Shown one piece after another: positions 35,949-47,807 of a stretch of DNA of 64,000 nucleotides (positions are counted from its first letter, which is position 1; each line of letters begins with the position of its first letter). This stretch comes from Coniella vitis. Its lineage: Eukaryota; Ascomycota; Sordariomycetes; Diaporthales; Schizoparmaceae. A program made the translations under genes and the position numbers. Where the stretch lies: the NCBI GenBank assembly GCA_011317545.1, contig WUJK01000005.1, positions 1,612,001 through 1,676,000 of the forward strand. Direction: 5' to 3'. The notes beneath the pieces are model-generated. The model was not told the origin of the DNA and searched no databases. It saw only the letters and a program-made list of their open reading frames with translations.

Positions 35949-38280
35949 ACAAACAAATTTGAACAGGCAACGCTTGATGCAAGAACTTTGTTCACAATAG
36001 GGTACTTGTCAAGCTGGCGAATTGGCTGGATCTATACGGGATCTATACGGGAACAATATCATACCATGCTGAGCCATCTGCGATGAACTCAGTTTCGATT
36101 GTTCGGCATACGGAAATCATCATGAAATATTTATAGCGTTTGCATATGTTGGGATTATTACTGTTTATGACGCCTGAGACGAAGAAGGTGCCAAAAGGGG
36201 CATCGAATGGATTGGCAAGAATTGACAAAAGGTTCTTATATATACAAACCGGAAATAGTCGCGATTTTGTACAGGAAAGGGTCGCGATTGGTTGATCTTG
36301 GGGAGAAATTGTTGGCCGCGATGCGCAACATCGTATGAGGATTTGGGCGGAAGCAATAGGGATACTCTATACCTATTTTGTCCTTGTGTTAGTAAGATTC
36401 CACAATTGGACCCGGAGCTCTGGCATGAGGTTTGCGGGTGCCAACAATATCAATTGTCTCGTGAACCCGTGGCGAGTATTTACCAAAGCTATAAGGATAA
36501 GGATTGTATATGAGGATTCGTCTACATATGGATCCAAGCCGGTATTCTTGATTTGTAAGAGTTTAGGACTTTTTTGGTCAGTATATAAATCGAGTATACT
36601 GCTGCCACTGTTACTGCTGCTTTTGGGGGGGGGCATGCGCCACTTGCAATGGTTCTGTATGTCAAATAAGCAAAAAGTTACTTGCGCTCATGGGGATCTT
36701 CTACATTGGTCGTGCTCAATTCCCTCATACACGTCCAGTTAGAAATGGGCTTTACGGCAGCGTCAAAGAGTCAAGGGTCTCTTTATTATCACATTCAATT
36801 CCAACCCCCCAATTTGCGTGGTATATCGTTACATAGTACAGCAGATGGGGAGTACTCATTTTTCACAATTGAGGGTATTCATGCGCACCAATCCTTGTCT
36901 GGCTCCCTCCACCCACCCGGGGTTCGTACTGCTTCTGGAGAATCTGCTTGGTAGCGAACGCGATCTGGAACAGCGAGTGGCAGAAGGGAAGATGAAAGGG
37001 GTGAAGAGGGTGAAGAGGGTGAAGAGGGTGAAGAGGCCGAGGCTTGGTGTACTATGTTTCTGTGATGCTGTACATAGTACACAGTACTTAGTATGCACGT
37101 GAGAGAGGGGAGGGGGAAAGGGCCGGAGAACGGAAGGGTGGGGGAAGGAAAGGACGGAGGGTAGAAAAAAGAATGATAATAATAAAAAAATCAAGGCCCC
37201 TACCAACTCTCCCCTGCGGATTCGTAAAAAGCGTGCTTATTTTACTACCTCGTGCCTTGTTTGGGGTGGTTATAGTGACCCTTTCCTTTTTCCCCTGTTT
37301 TTCTTTTTTTGGTGCCGAAGTAGTTCTAGCCTTTTGTTCACTGCTACTATGTTTCCTGTTGCGCTGGCCCCACTTCTTTCCTCGCATACTGCAGCGGCGT
37401 CAACTGGATGGGAGCCATACGGTATACCCGAGGTTAAAAGCAAGAAAGTGGTGGTCATGGGGTGCACGAGCTGGAAGAAACGTTTTTGAGCCCTTTCCAG
37501 GGCTACCTAACCTACTTAAGCACTCCCGATGGTCTGACATGGTACATAGTAAACTAGGCCCGCAGACGGACCCCATAATCCGGGGTTACAGGGGCAAGGA
37601 TCAATACTTTGTACTTTTGTATCACAAGTGGGAAAGAAACAAAGAATGGCGAGGAAGGAGCCGGGGGGGGCTGCATGAATTGCAGGCTTGTACTATAGAA
37701 GTAAGTACCTACCGGCAAGTGTGTCATAGTATGTACTATGGTATACAGGGAAGATAGCAAATACTGTGATGCTTGCGTCAACGGTATATATTCGTCTTTA
37801 TTAGTGTTGCTTTCTTTAAATCCACTTCGGAGTGGGCTTCCAAAATCATGCTGGGGAGTCTTGTTTCTGCTCCAGGTAGGAGGGGTGGGTGGCAGCCGCT
37901 GTTCCCCATGCGCAGGCACATATACCCTCTATCATGGCTCGACGGCCCGCGAGCGTGTGCTAGATAGGGCATGGACAAATTCTCGTCGTTTCTTGAAATG
38001 AATATCATGTCCGCGATATTGCTTGTTACGAATACACACATATAGATATATTTGGGCAGGGTGGGCAAGTAGGCAGGTACGAAAACACCCCAGAACCTAC
38101 CTGCAAGACCAGATGGGAATGGAGGAGCTCTCGAAGAGCAGGGCAAGGTTTAAGGAAGTACATGCAGGGCAACATCACATGGAAAGCTTGAACAGCAGGC
38201 CAGAAATGCAAATGCATCACTTGATCACTTTTGCAGACCTAAAAGCCCCCCGCCCCCTGCCCCTTTGGTAATTCTTGCGA
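35949..38280. other. Intergenic region downstream of the Zn2Cys6 gene
   Basis: No gene is supported. It contains the transcription factor 3' UTR, a nonamer array (37001-37036), exact TACATAGTA motifs at 36830, 37071 and 37542, and several 8-of-9 matches to the same motif (near 37049, 37348 and 37728). Overlapping open frames are arginine- or serine-rich products of purine/pyrimidine-biased sequence. Confidence 0.5.
37001..37036. repeat. Nonamer minisatellite (GTGAAGAGG)4
   Basis: Four perfect tandem copies of GTGAAGAGG in a purine-rich tract. No gene is recognised around it, so it is probably a simple slippage repeat. Confidence 0.9.
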
Positions 38281-41230
38281 GGCCATCGAATGTCAGTTTT
38301 CTTATATTGCGTTACATAGTACACATGAACGGATGTAACTCTGAGAAGCTTATTACGTAAGATGAGGAACCAATGTATCATACTAGGCTACAAGGAGTCG
38401 GGCTCTACTTAAAGTCCGAGAAGAGCAGTGAGGCGGACTTGCAGAGAAGGCCAGGTCAGAAGAATTATAATCAGGATGATATGAATGCGTGATAATTATG
38501 GATTCCTTCGACAGATGACCGACTCGACTGCCAAGAGTGAACCTCAGACTCTCATGGGCCAAAGAAGAAGAGGCCCAAAGACACTACGATGTACAGTGTA
38601 GATCAAGGAAGCGATGATGAGTTGGGCATAGTTTGAGGGCCTGATTCGTTGTGAACCTTAGTCGAGATGCTACAAAACCAGTTGATTACCAACAAGAGAG
38701 GAATAGATGACTTTCCAAGAGTTACAGGGAGAGTTTGGGGAAGTGGGTATCGCCATATACTATGGATATCAGGCCATGGACCTCCAAGTGCTCTTCGTCA
38801 AACAATCACTTGTAGCTAAAAGTTGATGTTCCGTAAACTTGGAGTCCCGGCCTACCAACATAAAAGGGATTCGGTAGCCTCAACTACTTCAATCGGGTCT
38901 CCATTCCGACCTTACCTAATATACCTTTTTGCAGCACATAGTACGGTCCTGGGTGCTGCAATATCACATGTCTCTGTTGAGACTTTGAAAGTTTGCGGGC
39001 GTGTGATGATGAACCTCTGAGACTAGAAACTTGACATCTCACATTCTACGCCCGGTCAGAGAAGTCCACAGTCAAGTATCGTGCCATCCAGTCTTGCATA
39101 ACGATTGCCCCATGTACAATATCGGGGCTTTCAGAACTAGAATAAGGCTCTTAGCTGCTCTTAGACACTACAAGGTTGATTGAGCTCTTCACCTATTGTA
39201 GGAGTCTGTCAGCGCCTGGTGGTTGACTTATAGATTTAGAGGGGTTTTGGGTCGTTGACAAACGATTGTGTTCTTTTCTCTTTTCCTTTCTGGGGATCAA
39301 GCCCTCTACACTTAAGCTACAATAAGAACACGTACCAATGCTACTGGGTCATCTTACTGAACATAACAAAATCGACGGCAAATCACTACTAAAGGGAATA
39401 TACGAGGTTCAAAGTGAATAGTCGTGCGATGGGTACCAGAACTAGGCGGTACAATATGCGCAGATTCGCATGCATATCTGTGGTCATTGAGCATGGAGAT
39501 TCTAAGAGTCTCTTATCAAAAGCAGGGAGACTGCAAGACGTGCCCTGGAAGTGAGCTGAAGTGTTGTTCTTTCTTGAATTCTGAAATATGGAAAACCAAA
39601 AATAGACGGTATGTAGATACTAGGTGAAATGCCATATGATTTAAATTTATAAACATACGCAGAGTAATCGAACCTTAACAATGGCTGATCGCCAAATACA
39701 GGTCAGCATTAGGATTCAGCATGAATCCCACATAATTTTACCATAGATCTTTTCAATGAAGCTGAAAGAAAATTATCAATACGGTTGATTCCGCTAGGTC
39801 AACTGATGAATGAAATACGCGTACACGTAGAAGTATTTCACTCAATTCTCTCTCTATAACTTTCTGTTTCCTTTTTGTGACAGCCTTGTCAGCTCAAGAC
39901 CCGACAATCAGAGGTAAACCTTTTGCTAACGTGGAAATCGCGTGGCCAGTACGCTCGCATCGAACGACACCAACCGCATTGTGCATTGGCCAAGCGGCAT
40001 GTTTTATCGAAGAAGTGCGGGTAGTGAACAAGGACAAAAAGGGACGTAGGGTTCTGCTCTAGTGCTCTTTGCGGTGCGTGGAACTCGAGAGAGTCATTAA
40101 ACTCTGCGGGAGGTTAGCAGCTAGCTGTGATGGAAGCGAGGGCAAATTATGACTTTTGTGGGAGTTGTGTTCATGTTGAAGAGCTAAATACGCGAGGAAA
40201 CGAACGCTAGGTGCAACCCATCACTCACCAGAGTCCAAATCAAGTAAACGCGCAACTTGGTTACTTATATATATATATATTTTACGATTTCGGAAATGAC
40301 GGCGAGTCACGGTACGCAACAAAGGTCAACATTATTCTTGGGCTCACGTGGTGCAAGGAATCTTTATCCGATGAATGTACAAATATAGTTACCTTGGGCG
40401 GTGCCCTTGCGGCTGAGACGGGCTATCTAGGCCAGTACAACTGTGGCGTCCGGATTGCTTCCAGGCCGCGCAGCTGGATCACGGAACAAGCCATTGGATC
40501 TGTGTATCTGTTGCGAGCTATGTCCTATGAATCAAGCGTTGGTGTCAGTCTGAGGGTCCATCTATCTACCCACATAGGAGATCTACGCGCTCTGGGTCAG
40601 AATTCAGGACTTGTGAAGTTTCTATCACGTCGTTTGTCGGATAATCGGCATTTTTCCCCTTCTTTTTTGTTCAATGAAAGCGGCCTCAATCCAGCGAGAT
40701 GCAGCAATTTGAAATGTGGTGAAGGTACACGGGTCAAGTTGCGCCGTCACATCAAATTGGACACCACATCAGGGGCATTATCACGTGACGGCTGATACAT
40801 GTGCCGGCGAGCAGTCGCTTGATTGACTTCACATCAGAGTGGCGTATCCTATGTACTTCTAATCATGTATAGAAAACAACATGACTCTACACAAGAAGAG
40901 TACCAGGTGATCTCTCTTCGCTTAAGTGGTCGGCAAATCGTCGTTCGTCGCGGCCTCTCGGAGTTGAACATCGGCTGGTGGCGCTTGCTTGATCACTTCC
41001 GAGTCATTGGGCACCTCTACGTCAAAGCTGTGGCACAATAACTTCTGCATATGTGCATACATTATACAGAGTCCGCTATTGGTACAACACGGAAACCCAA
41101 GAAATCCAAATTGCCTGCATACTATGCGCAAGAGTGGTTGAGTTGCTGAATCAATGTGAAGTCGACGAGTCCGTTAGGGATGTATCTAGGTATATATGGT
41201 GGTAATTGGTATGTACCTTGGTACATGAGC
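38281..41230. other. Second AT-rich gene-free block
   Basis: About 2.9 kb with raised A+T and dense stop codons. The longest frame is 194 codons (40211-40795) and has no resemblance to a known family. It has a (TA)n tract near 40264-40282 and one TACATAGTA motif at 38313-38321. Like 10241-13650 it looks like decayed repeat DNA, but I see no transposon signature. Confidence 0.45.
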
Positions 41231-43129
41231 TAGAGATCCTTACATAGTGTACTATGGAGTAGTGCGTCATTTCATGATCTGAATCCCTACATCAGCCTGC
41301 GGCCAGCCCCTCAGGCCCCTGCCTCTCGCGGAACATTTGTACCTGAATTGAACCGTTGAGCTGACTAAAATCTGGGGAAGGGGCCAATCTGGCAGCTTCG
41401 GACCAGAAAAGGGAAAGGGGACCCACCCGATTAGGCCAGTCGGTCGGTCTATTAAAACATCCAGCTGTTTGGAAATGGTCCTGCCACGAAACTTGCTGCA
41501 GCAAGCCAATCAATCCAAGAACATTAGTCCACCCATCCTGGCATCCACGAGTGAACGAGAAAGCCAAACAAAGCTTCCATCAATCGATCTACTACACTGC
41601 CGCCACCACCAAGCACCACCACCACCATGATGCGCCTCTCCTCGCCAAATACACGCCACATCCTATCCAAAGTGCTTGCCACAGTGCGCCATCAGCATCA
41701 TCTGGCAAAGACATTCGAGCCAAGCCGACCATGGCCCAGCATCGGTCGTCTACCCGACGGCCCACTGGCTCGTACAAGTAGTCAAAACCATCCTTAACCA
41801 TAGTGCGGTCCGTGAATGGCCCGTTGGATCGACGCCAACCAAGCCGCCCACGCCAATCAAGCCAGCCACGCCAGCCGAGTCAAGCTGCGCTTCCTCGCGA
41901 ATCTGCTACCTCTCATTGCCACGAGTGCCCCCGACTGGCTGCCAAGCCCGACGACGCCGTCTGTCCTGTCCAAGGCTACATAGTACAACCTGTGTAGTAG
42001 CAGCCATCCTCCTTGCCGCCGTTGAGGAACAGGGCGCATCCAAGCTTCATCGCGACAGAAAACAAACCTGGGCAGGCAGCCCAACCTGGTCAATCATGCT
42101 TCGCCCAGCCTTCTAGAAGTGTTGCTCTCAACGCTGCCATCACCAGCCGCCCCGCGGCTTGCCGTGCTCGCTCAGGTTTTGCACACACCTCTTCGCCATA
42201 CGACCATCCATTCGGGGCCCATTTCCGACTTATAACCACTAGCCGCGCCGGCTGAGACCTGTCGTCGCGCCGCATCACTCCCGCTTCTTCTCGCTGACGG
42301 AGCCGTGCCGTCTTCACGATTTCCCCCTCTCCGCTCGGCCCTCACGTCACTCTGATATCGGCATCCAGCTTGGGTCAAGCTCTCGCTCTTAACTGCCCTA
42401 GTCGCCTTTCCATTCCCCCCTGACTGCGTGGGACGAGCAACACCTGCTACTACCGACGCGTCCATGCGAGGTCGACTCGCCCGCCCGCCCTTCCCCCTTG
42501 GAACGAGTGAAGGCAGTGCTTCTTCATGACGTATCGGCCTGCCTCTCCCGTCGATGCGGCAGCAAAGAAGCTGCACTACGGTCCATTTCAGTTCCTATCC
42601 CAACAACTTGACGACAGCACGTGCCCACGCCAAACAAGAGGCACACTGACTGTTACTCATCCTTGAGTCGTTGGGCGTTGAAGGCAAAGCAGATGCAGTG
42701 GGCACCCACGATCTTCCAACTGCGCCGACATATTTCCTCGAGTTCGCGATTTCAAGTCCAACCTGTATCCGGTCACGCTCGCATGTTCCAGGTAGCGCTT
42801 TCTTGGCAGCTCCTCTGAAAATTGGCTGTTATTTTGGTTTAGCACAAGAAGAACCATCTTCTTTCTCCAGGGCCATTGCCTCTCTTTGCGCCGTCAGCCA
42901 TCTCTTGGATGGGAACATCAAGTCGTGTGGCGCTTGGCAAGGCTTCCGCTCTTCCTAGAAGGTTCCCAAAGCAGAGGAGTGCGCATTGAATTTTGCCTTC
43001 TTCGCTTGTTCAATGCCCCTCTGCATCTCATCATACTCCCGTCTTTCTCCAATGTCCTTCCATCAACACATCATGACCATGGCATCCAGTACACCAAATT
43101 AAACATTGCGCCGACCTCGCTTAGCCGCC
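41231..43129. other. Promoter and C/T-rich leader of the 7-TM/transporter fusion gene
   Basis: No supportable gene. The plus strand becomes C/T- and C/A-rich from about 41550. There is a TACATAGTA motif at 41977-41985. Overlapping frames up to 146 codons are low-complexity. Confidence 0.5.
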
Positions 43130-46100
43130 ATGTCTGAAAAGACCATCACAAGCGGGCCTTTTCCAGACCGCGGACCTGCCGTTTTCGCCGTCACCGTCGT
43201 TACACTTGTCGTAGGAACCATTTTCTTCCTGGGCCGGATGACGAGCCGGATATGGATTGTCAAGAGAGTTACTTGCGATGATTACATCATGATCGTTGCC
43301 TGGATTCTAGCCGCCGGTCTGACGATTACTATCGACGTTGGCACTTCTTTTGGATTGGGTAGGCACGACGCCAACATCAGCGCAGAGCAACGACTTCCTC
43401 TGAGGAAGACTGAATATGTCTTCTCGGTTCTATATGTATGTGGCCGCAAAATGGCTTTCTGTCTGAAAGATGGACTGGCTGACAATTTCCTGCCAGAACC
43501 CGGCCCTCATGGCTCTCAAGACCTCCATCTTGGTCTTTTACCTTCGGCTGTCTGGAAACACACAACGCGTCCTCCGCATTGCATCCTGGCTGGTCTTGGC
43601 CATTGTCAACATTGCGGGCACTGTTCTCACCCTTCTCAATATTTTCCAGTGCAGGCCAATCGTTGCATCGTTTAGCCATTCCTACCAAGGCCCGGCGAAA
43701 TGTATCTCGCTCCTCACTGAATTTGTCTGCAGCGCACCCATCAACATCGTCACCGACCTCGCAATCCTCGCATTACCGATTCCTGTCCTCACCAGCATGA
43801 CGCTGCCCAAACGGCAAAAGTACATGCTCGTTATGCCCTTTTCCCTCGGCATTTTCGTCACGGTCGTCGATGTCGTGAGGATATATTACTTGCAGAAAGC
43901 TGTTATTGCCGCATACCTGGCCGAGAGCGAACCAGACTCGAGCATCGTCCTTGGCAACAGTCCCGAGTTCACCTGGAATGCCTCCTTGTCTCTAATGTGG
44001 TCGGCCGTCGAAGTCAATATTGGCATAATTTGTGCCTGCATACCGACACTTAAACCCTTGATTATCAAGCTCATTCCAGCAATTCTCTTGGACTCAGATG
44101 GCACGTCAAGTTCACAGTTGTCGACATATGCCACTGGAAGCGACCAGTCGACATCTCTGCGCTCACGCAACGAGGCAATGCGTCGCCATTCCCAAGACGA
44201 CCTGGCCCGAGCCACATCAGGATCCACTGTTGCTCATCTGCCACAGGAGTTGGCGGAAATTGTCGACCTGGAACTGGAAGAACTACCATGCACGCATCAA
44301 GGTTCTGATACAGCAGCAGTACTAACGCCAGCAGAAAATGGGCGACAAGGCATGCAACATGAGCCTCCAGCACCGACGACCACAAGTAGCACCATCAAAG
44401 CCAAGTCAAGCAGGCGCGAAAATGCGGTTTACTTTGGCTTCGTCAACATGAAGCGTCCAAAGAGCATCCTCGAAACTTCTGTTCGAGAATCAGTTCGATA
44501 TTGCATTGTTGTCACCACCATCTTCTTGCTATGGGGATTTTCCTACGGCCTCCTCAATTCCGTCAATAACGTTTTTGCGGAAATTGGAAACATGTCCCCG
44601 GCCGAGACAATTGGGTTGACCAGCATTTACTTTGGCGGAGGTTACTTCTTTGGCCCTCTGGTTGTTGGCGAATGGGTGCTTCGGCACGATGAGCATTCCC
44701 GGTTTCACCGCAAACAGCACAAGTACCGAGATCCTGTTGGAGGGTTCAAGGCAACATTCATCTTGGGCCTCTGCATTTACGGCATCGGCACCATCATGTT
44801 CTGGCCCTGCGCTGTGCTCGTTTCCTTTCCTGGTTTTCTCATTAGCAACTTTGTGGTCGGCTTTGGGTTAGCTGTCCTTGAAACAGCGGCAAATCCATTC
44901 ATCATTCTCTGCGGACCTCCCTTGTACGCAGAAGTCCGGATTCTGGTTGCGCAAGGTTTTCAGGGCGTTGCCACCGTCATCAGCGGCATCCTTTCCACCA
45001 AGGTCTTCTTTGCCAACCTCGTTAACATTCGCGACGCGCCCGTTCCTGCCGAAAATCTTCTAGGCGTGCAGTGGATCTATTTGGCCATCACTTTGTTTTG
45101 TGTCGTTCTAGCCCTTGTGTTCTACTACATGCCTCTCCCCGAGGTTTGCGATACTGATCTTGGCAAGTCCGCACGGTACCTGCCTGTCGACGGGAGGCAG
45201 CCCAGTATTGGAGGTCTTCAGCTGCGCACAATCTGTATCATATTCGCTGTTCTTGCACAATGGACATATGTTGCCGCTCAGGAATCCATGTCCATGTTTC
45301 TACAGCAGCTCCTCTTCGCTTTTTTCCCGAAACCGACCAGCGAAACCGGACCTCGGCTCGCACCCGCCATCACTCCTGCCCATCTCCTCCTTGTGGCGCG
45401 CGCCATATTTGCCATCTCTCGCTTCAATGCCGCCTACATTGCCTGGTATGGTATCAAGCACCCGCAGCGGCGCTTCTTTCCGTCACCCCGATCGATGCTC
45501 ACCATTTACACCTCTCTATCCATCGCCTCCGCTCTGGTCTGTGTCGTTCTTCCGCCCACTCGGAATCCAAACTTGATAGTCATACCCGCCATGATCTACT
45601 ACTTCGCCGAGGCGCCCATCTGGCCTCTCATCTTTGCAATAGGTTTACGAGGTCAAGGGGACCGCACAAAACGTGCAGGGGCTTGGCTCACCATGGGCGC
45701 CAGCGGCCCAGCGTTCTGGCCGTTTGTCATGTACGCCATCATCAACAATGGTGCAAGGATTCAGCTCGCATTCATTGTGGTGGTTGTACTGTTGGTATTT
45801 ACCCTCGTATACCCCATCCTCCTCACCGTCTTACGCGACGCAAGGGGGTTGGTCGATCCTGTCTACCAGGGCAAGGTAGACAACTATCCAGGCAAGACAT
45901 CAAGGAACAATGTGCTTCAGGGACTGAACGATGGCGGAGGCGCCACTCGCAATCCAGACTCTACTAGCTCGGATGAAGCGGCGGGATCGGACGCGCGGCG
46001 AGTGAAAGCCGGGTCGGGTACGGCGGCGGCGGCGTTGAGCAGAGCTGTTTTTAGCCTTATAGAGAAGCTGAAATCCCTGGGGAAGAGACAAGATAAGTCG

Positions 46101-46217
46101 CGCAAGGCGTCCAGTTCGACAACAAGTCGCAGTATCATTCATGAGGACTGCGAGCCAATCCCGGCCTGGGGCCTTCCTGAGACTGCGACCGAGTTGACAA
46201 GTATGCCAGGGCACTGA
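43130..46217 (+). CDS. Fusion protein: SAT4-family (Pth11-like) 7-TM domain plus FucP-type MFS sugar transporter
   Basis: Two exons, 43130-43435 and 43497-46217, join in phase to 1008 residues; the intron is 61 bases with GTATGT..CAG and a GCTGAC branch site. Residues 1 to about 300 are a rhodopsin/SAT4-family unit as in Pth11-like fungal receptors: RVTCDDYIMIVAWIL, ALKTSILVFYLRL, NIVTDLAILALPIPVL and IICACIPTLKPLI. A hydrophilic Ser/Thr/Glu-rich linker (about 300-435) follows. From 437 to about 880 there is a complete MFS transporter of the L-fucose/glucose-galactose permease type, with GGGYFFGPL and ETAANPFI (starting at Glu564). A basic serine-rich tail ends the protein. Both halves lie in one open exon from 43497 onward, so the join does not depend on splicing. 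No CFEM domain precedes the 7-TM part. It is probably a plasma-membrane protein combining sensing and sugar transport (inference). AATAAA lies at 46234-46239. Confidence 0.87.
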
Positions 46218-47036
46218 GCCGCCATCCGTAGGTAAATAAAGCAATTACATTCCTGTAGAGTGACTGTTATAATATATACTCATGTATACCCATGCATCTA
46301 TATCATTGTGTTTATCACTTGCTATGATGAGTATTTCTGTTCCCATTCCGAATTTTGGTGGTGCTACCATGGCCCGGGTATGAGATACTAGTATTATGTC
46401 TTTGTCAAGATGGGACATGATGAGATGCGCAAAAGTCAGCTAGCCAGTGGTCACTGGTAGTTGACAAACCTCCCTGCGGTCTCTCAATGTCAGTCCGTAT
46501 CATCTGAGAGCCCAAGACACAATCCTCAGGTTGTCTTGGCCCCCTTTTCGTTTTTTTCTCCATTTTGCTGGAATGAGATTGGACCATCTGACATTCCACA
46601 CCATAGTTCCATACTGTCCTTGAGAGAAATTGAACAGAGTACTATAAAGCTACGCCTAGTGTCTGGGATCGGTGGGATCTCATTGTTGGGTGACGTGCTC
46701 AGGATAGATAGATGCATGATATTGCACACAGTATCCCTCCGAGCTTTAGATCCTAGCCTCAAGCGGATATTCTGTGCCAGCTGATGAATGCGGAACAAGC
46801 AAATCTATTTCATCCTGTGTCGGGTGGGATGGAGGGGCAAGCGCACAATGGGAAAACAGGCTGATTAGCATCAATCACAGGATTTTATTGGCATACATGC
46901 TAACTCTCCATTTGCCCGGTGCTGAATCGCCTCGACATTATCTGAGCAAACAATCAATCAAGCAATTTTTATTTTCAACTATCCTACAGCCTCTGGATTG
47001 TCTGGCATGAGACGTGGCTTCATCTTGCTCTCGTGA
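46218..47036. other. Convergent 3' intergenic region
   Basis: Contains the 3' ends of the fusion gene (+) and the next gene (-). It includes AATAAA at 46234-46239 soon after the stop. No gene is seen. Confidence 0.6.
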
Positions 47037-47807
47037 TTACACCTCAAACGGCGATTTGATATTCGCAAAATCCGACCTATACCCACCCGTTTCTGCCTGA
47101 TAATGCTCCCACCACCTCGCGAACCCCTCCTTGTTGTAAATATGTCTTGGCGGGACACCGTTGAAGTCATACAAATCAATCGCCTTGTCGCAAAACATCC
47201 AAAGCGCTTCGACATGCTGCTCCAGCAAGGGCTTCTTGTCCCTGCGCGCCACGAGCACGGTGCCCACGCGGGCAGCCGCTTGCCAGGCGGCCGGCGCATA
47301 GCACGTCTCGGGAGCAATGTTGAGGTACGTGGCGACCTGGTTGTCGTAGTGGTCGAATCTCTTGGGCTGGCCGGGGCGGGTGGCCCACCAGGTCGACTCG
47401 TCTGTGCGGGAGAAGACGAGGGGGATGCCGAGGAGGGCGGGGAGGGGCGCCGGCGCGCGGGTGAAGATGGGGTGGTCTGAGGGCACGGCGGTCGCGGTCC
47501 ATTTCTTGCTGCCTGTGGGGCTGCGGTCGCCGTTGCAGCGGAGGAGCACGGCGGGGATGATGTGGCTGGGCGGTTGGTCGGACTGGAGAGTAGTGGCGGA
47601 GGAGGCTGCTTTTGGGGTGGCTGGGTGCGGCGTGGCGGTGGTGCTGGTGTTAGATAGGACTGCAGGAGCGAATGAGGGCGAGGTTGGAGAGGAAGGAAGC
47701 GGTTGATTGACTTTGGGCCGGAGAGGTTGGATTGGTTTGGGAGGAAGGTGCTCGTCGGGCTCTGAATCGGTGTCGATGTTGTCCCATTTGGAGTAGTCGA
47801 TGACCAT
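47037..47807 (-). CDS. Conserved fungal protein of unknown function
   Basis: A single minus-strand exon encodes 256 residues from an ATG at 47807 to a stop at 47037-47039. The N-terminus MVIDYSKWDNIDTDSEPDEH recalls the first residues of the co-chaperone Cdc37, but the rest does not match Cdc37. After a proline/serine-rich linker (about 20-90) there is a folded-looking part (about 95-256) with conserved-type segments DHPIFTRAPAPL, NQVATYLNI, GTVLVARRDKKPL, EALWMFCDKAIDLYD and FARWWEHY. I have seen this layout in uncharacterised proteins of other ascomycetes, but no function is known to me. No signal peptide or membrane segment is visible. Overlapping frames on the same strand are shadows. Confidence 0.75.
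   Translation of the reverse strand: MVIDYSKWDNIDTDSEPDEHLPPKPIQPLRPKVNQPLPSSPTSPSFAPAVLSNTSTTATPHPATPKAASSATTLQSDQPPSHIIPAVLLRCNGDRSPTGSKKWTATAVPSDHPIFTRAPAPLPALLGIPLVFSRTDESTWWATRPGQPKRFDHYDNQVATYLNIAPETCYAPAAWQAAARVGTVLVARRDKKPLLEQHVEALWMFCDKAIDLYDFNGVPPRHIYNKEGFARWWEHYQAETGGYRSDFANIKSPFEV

Noticed and set aside
40211..40795. 194-codon frame inside the AT-rich block
   Set aside because: No family resemblance; isolated in DNA otherwise full of stops. Could be a lineage-specific gene, but nothing visible supports it.
41676..42576. Open frames of 134-146 codons on both strands before the fusion gene
   Set aside because: Low-complexity Pro/Ala/Arg products of a C-rich promoter region; no homology and mutually overlapping.
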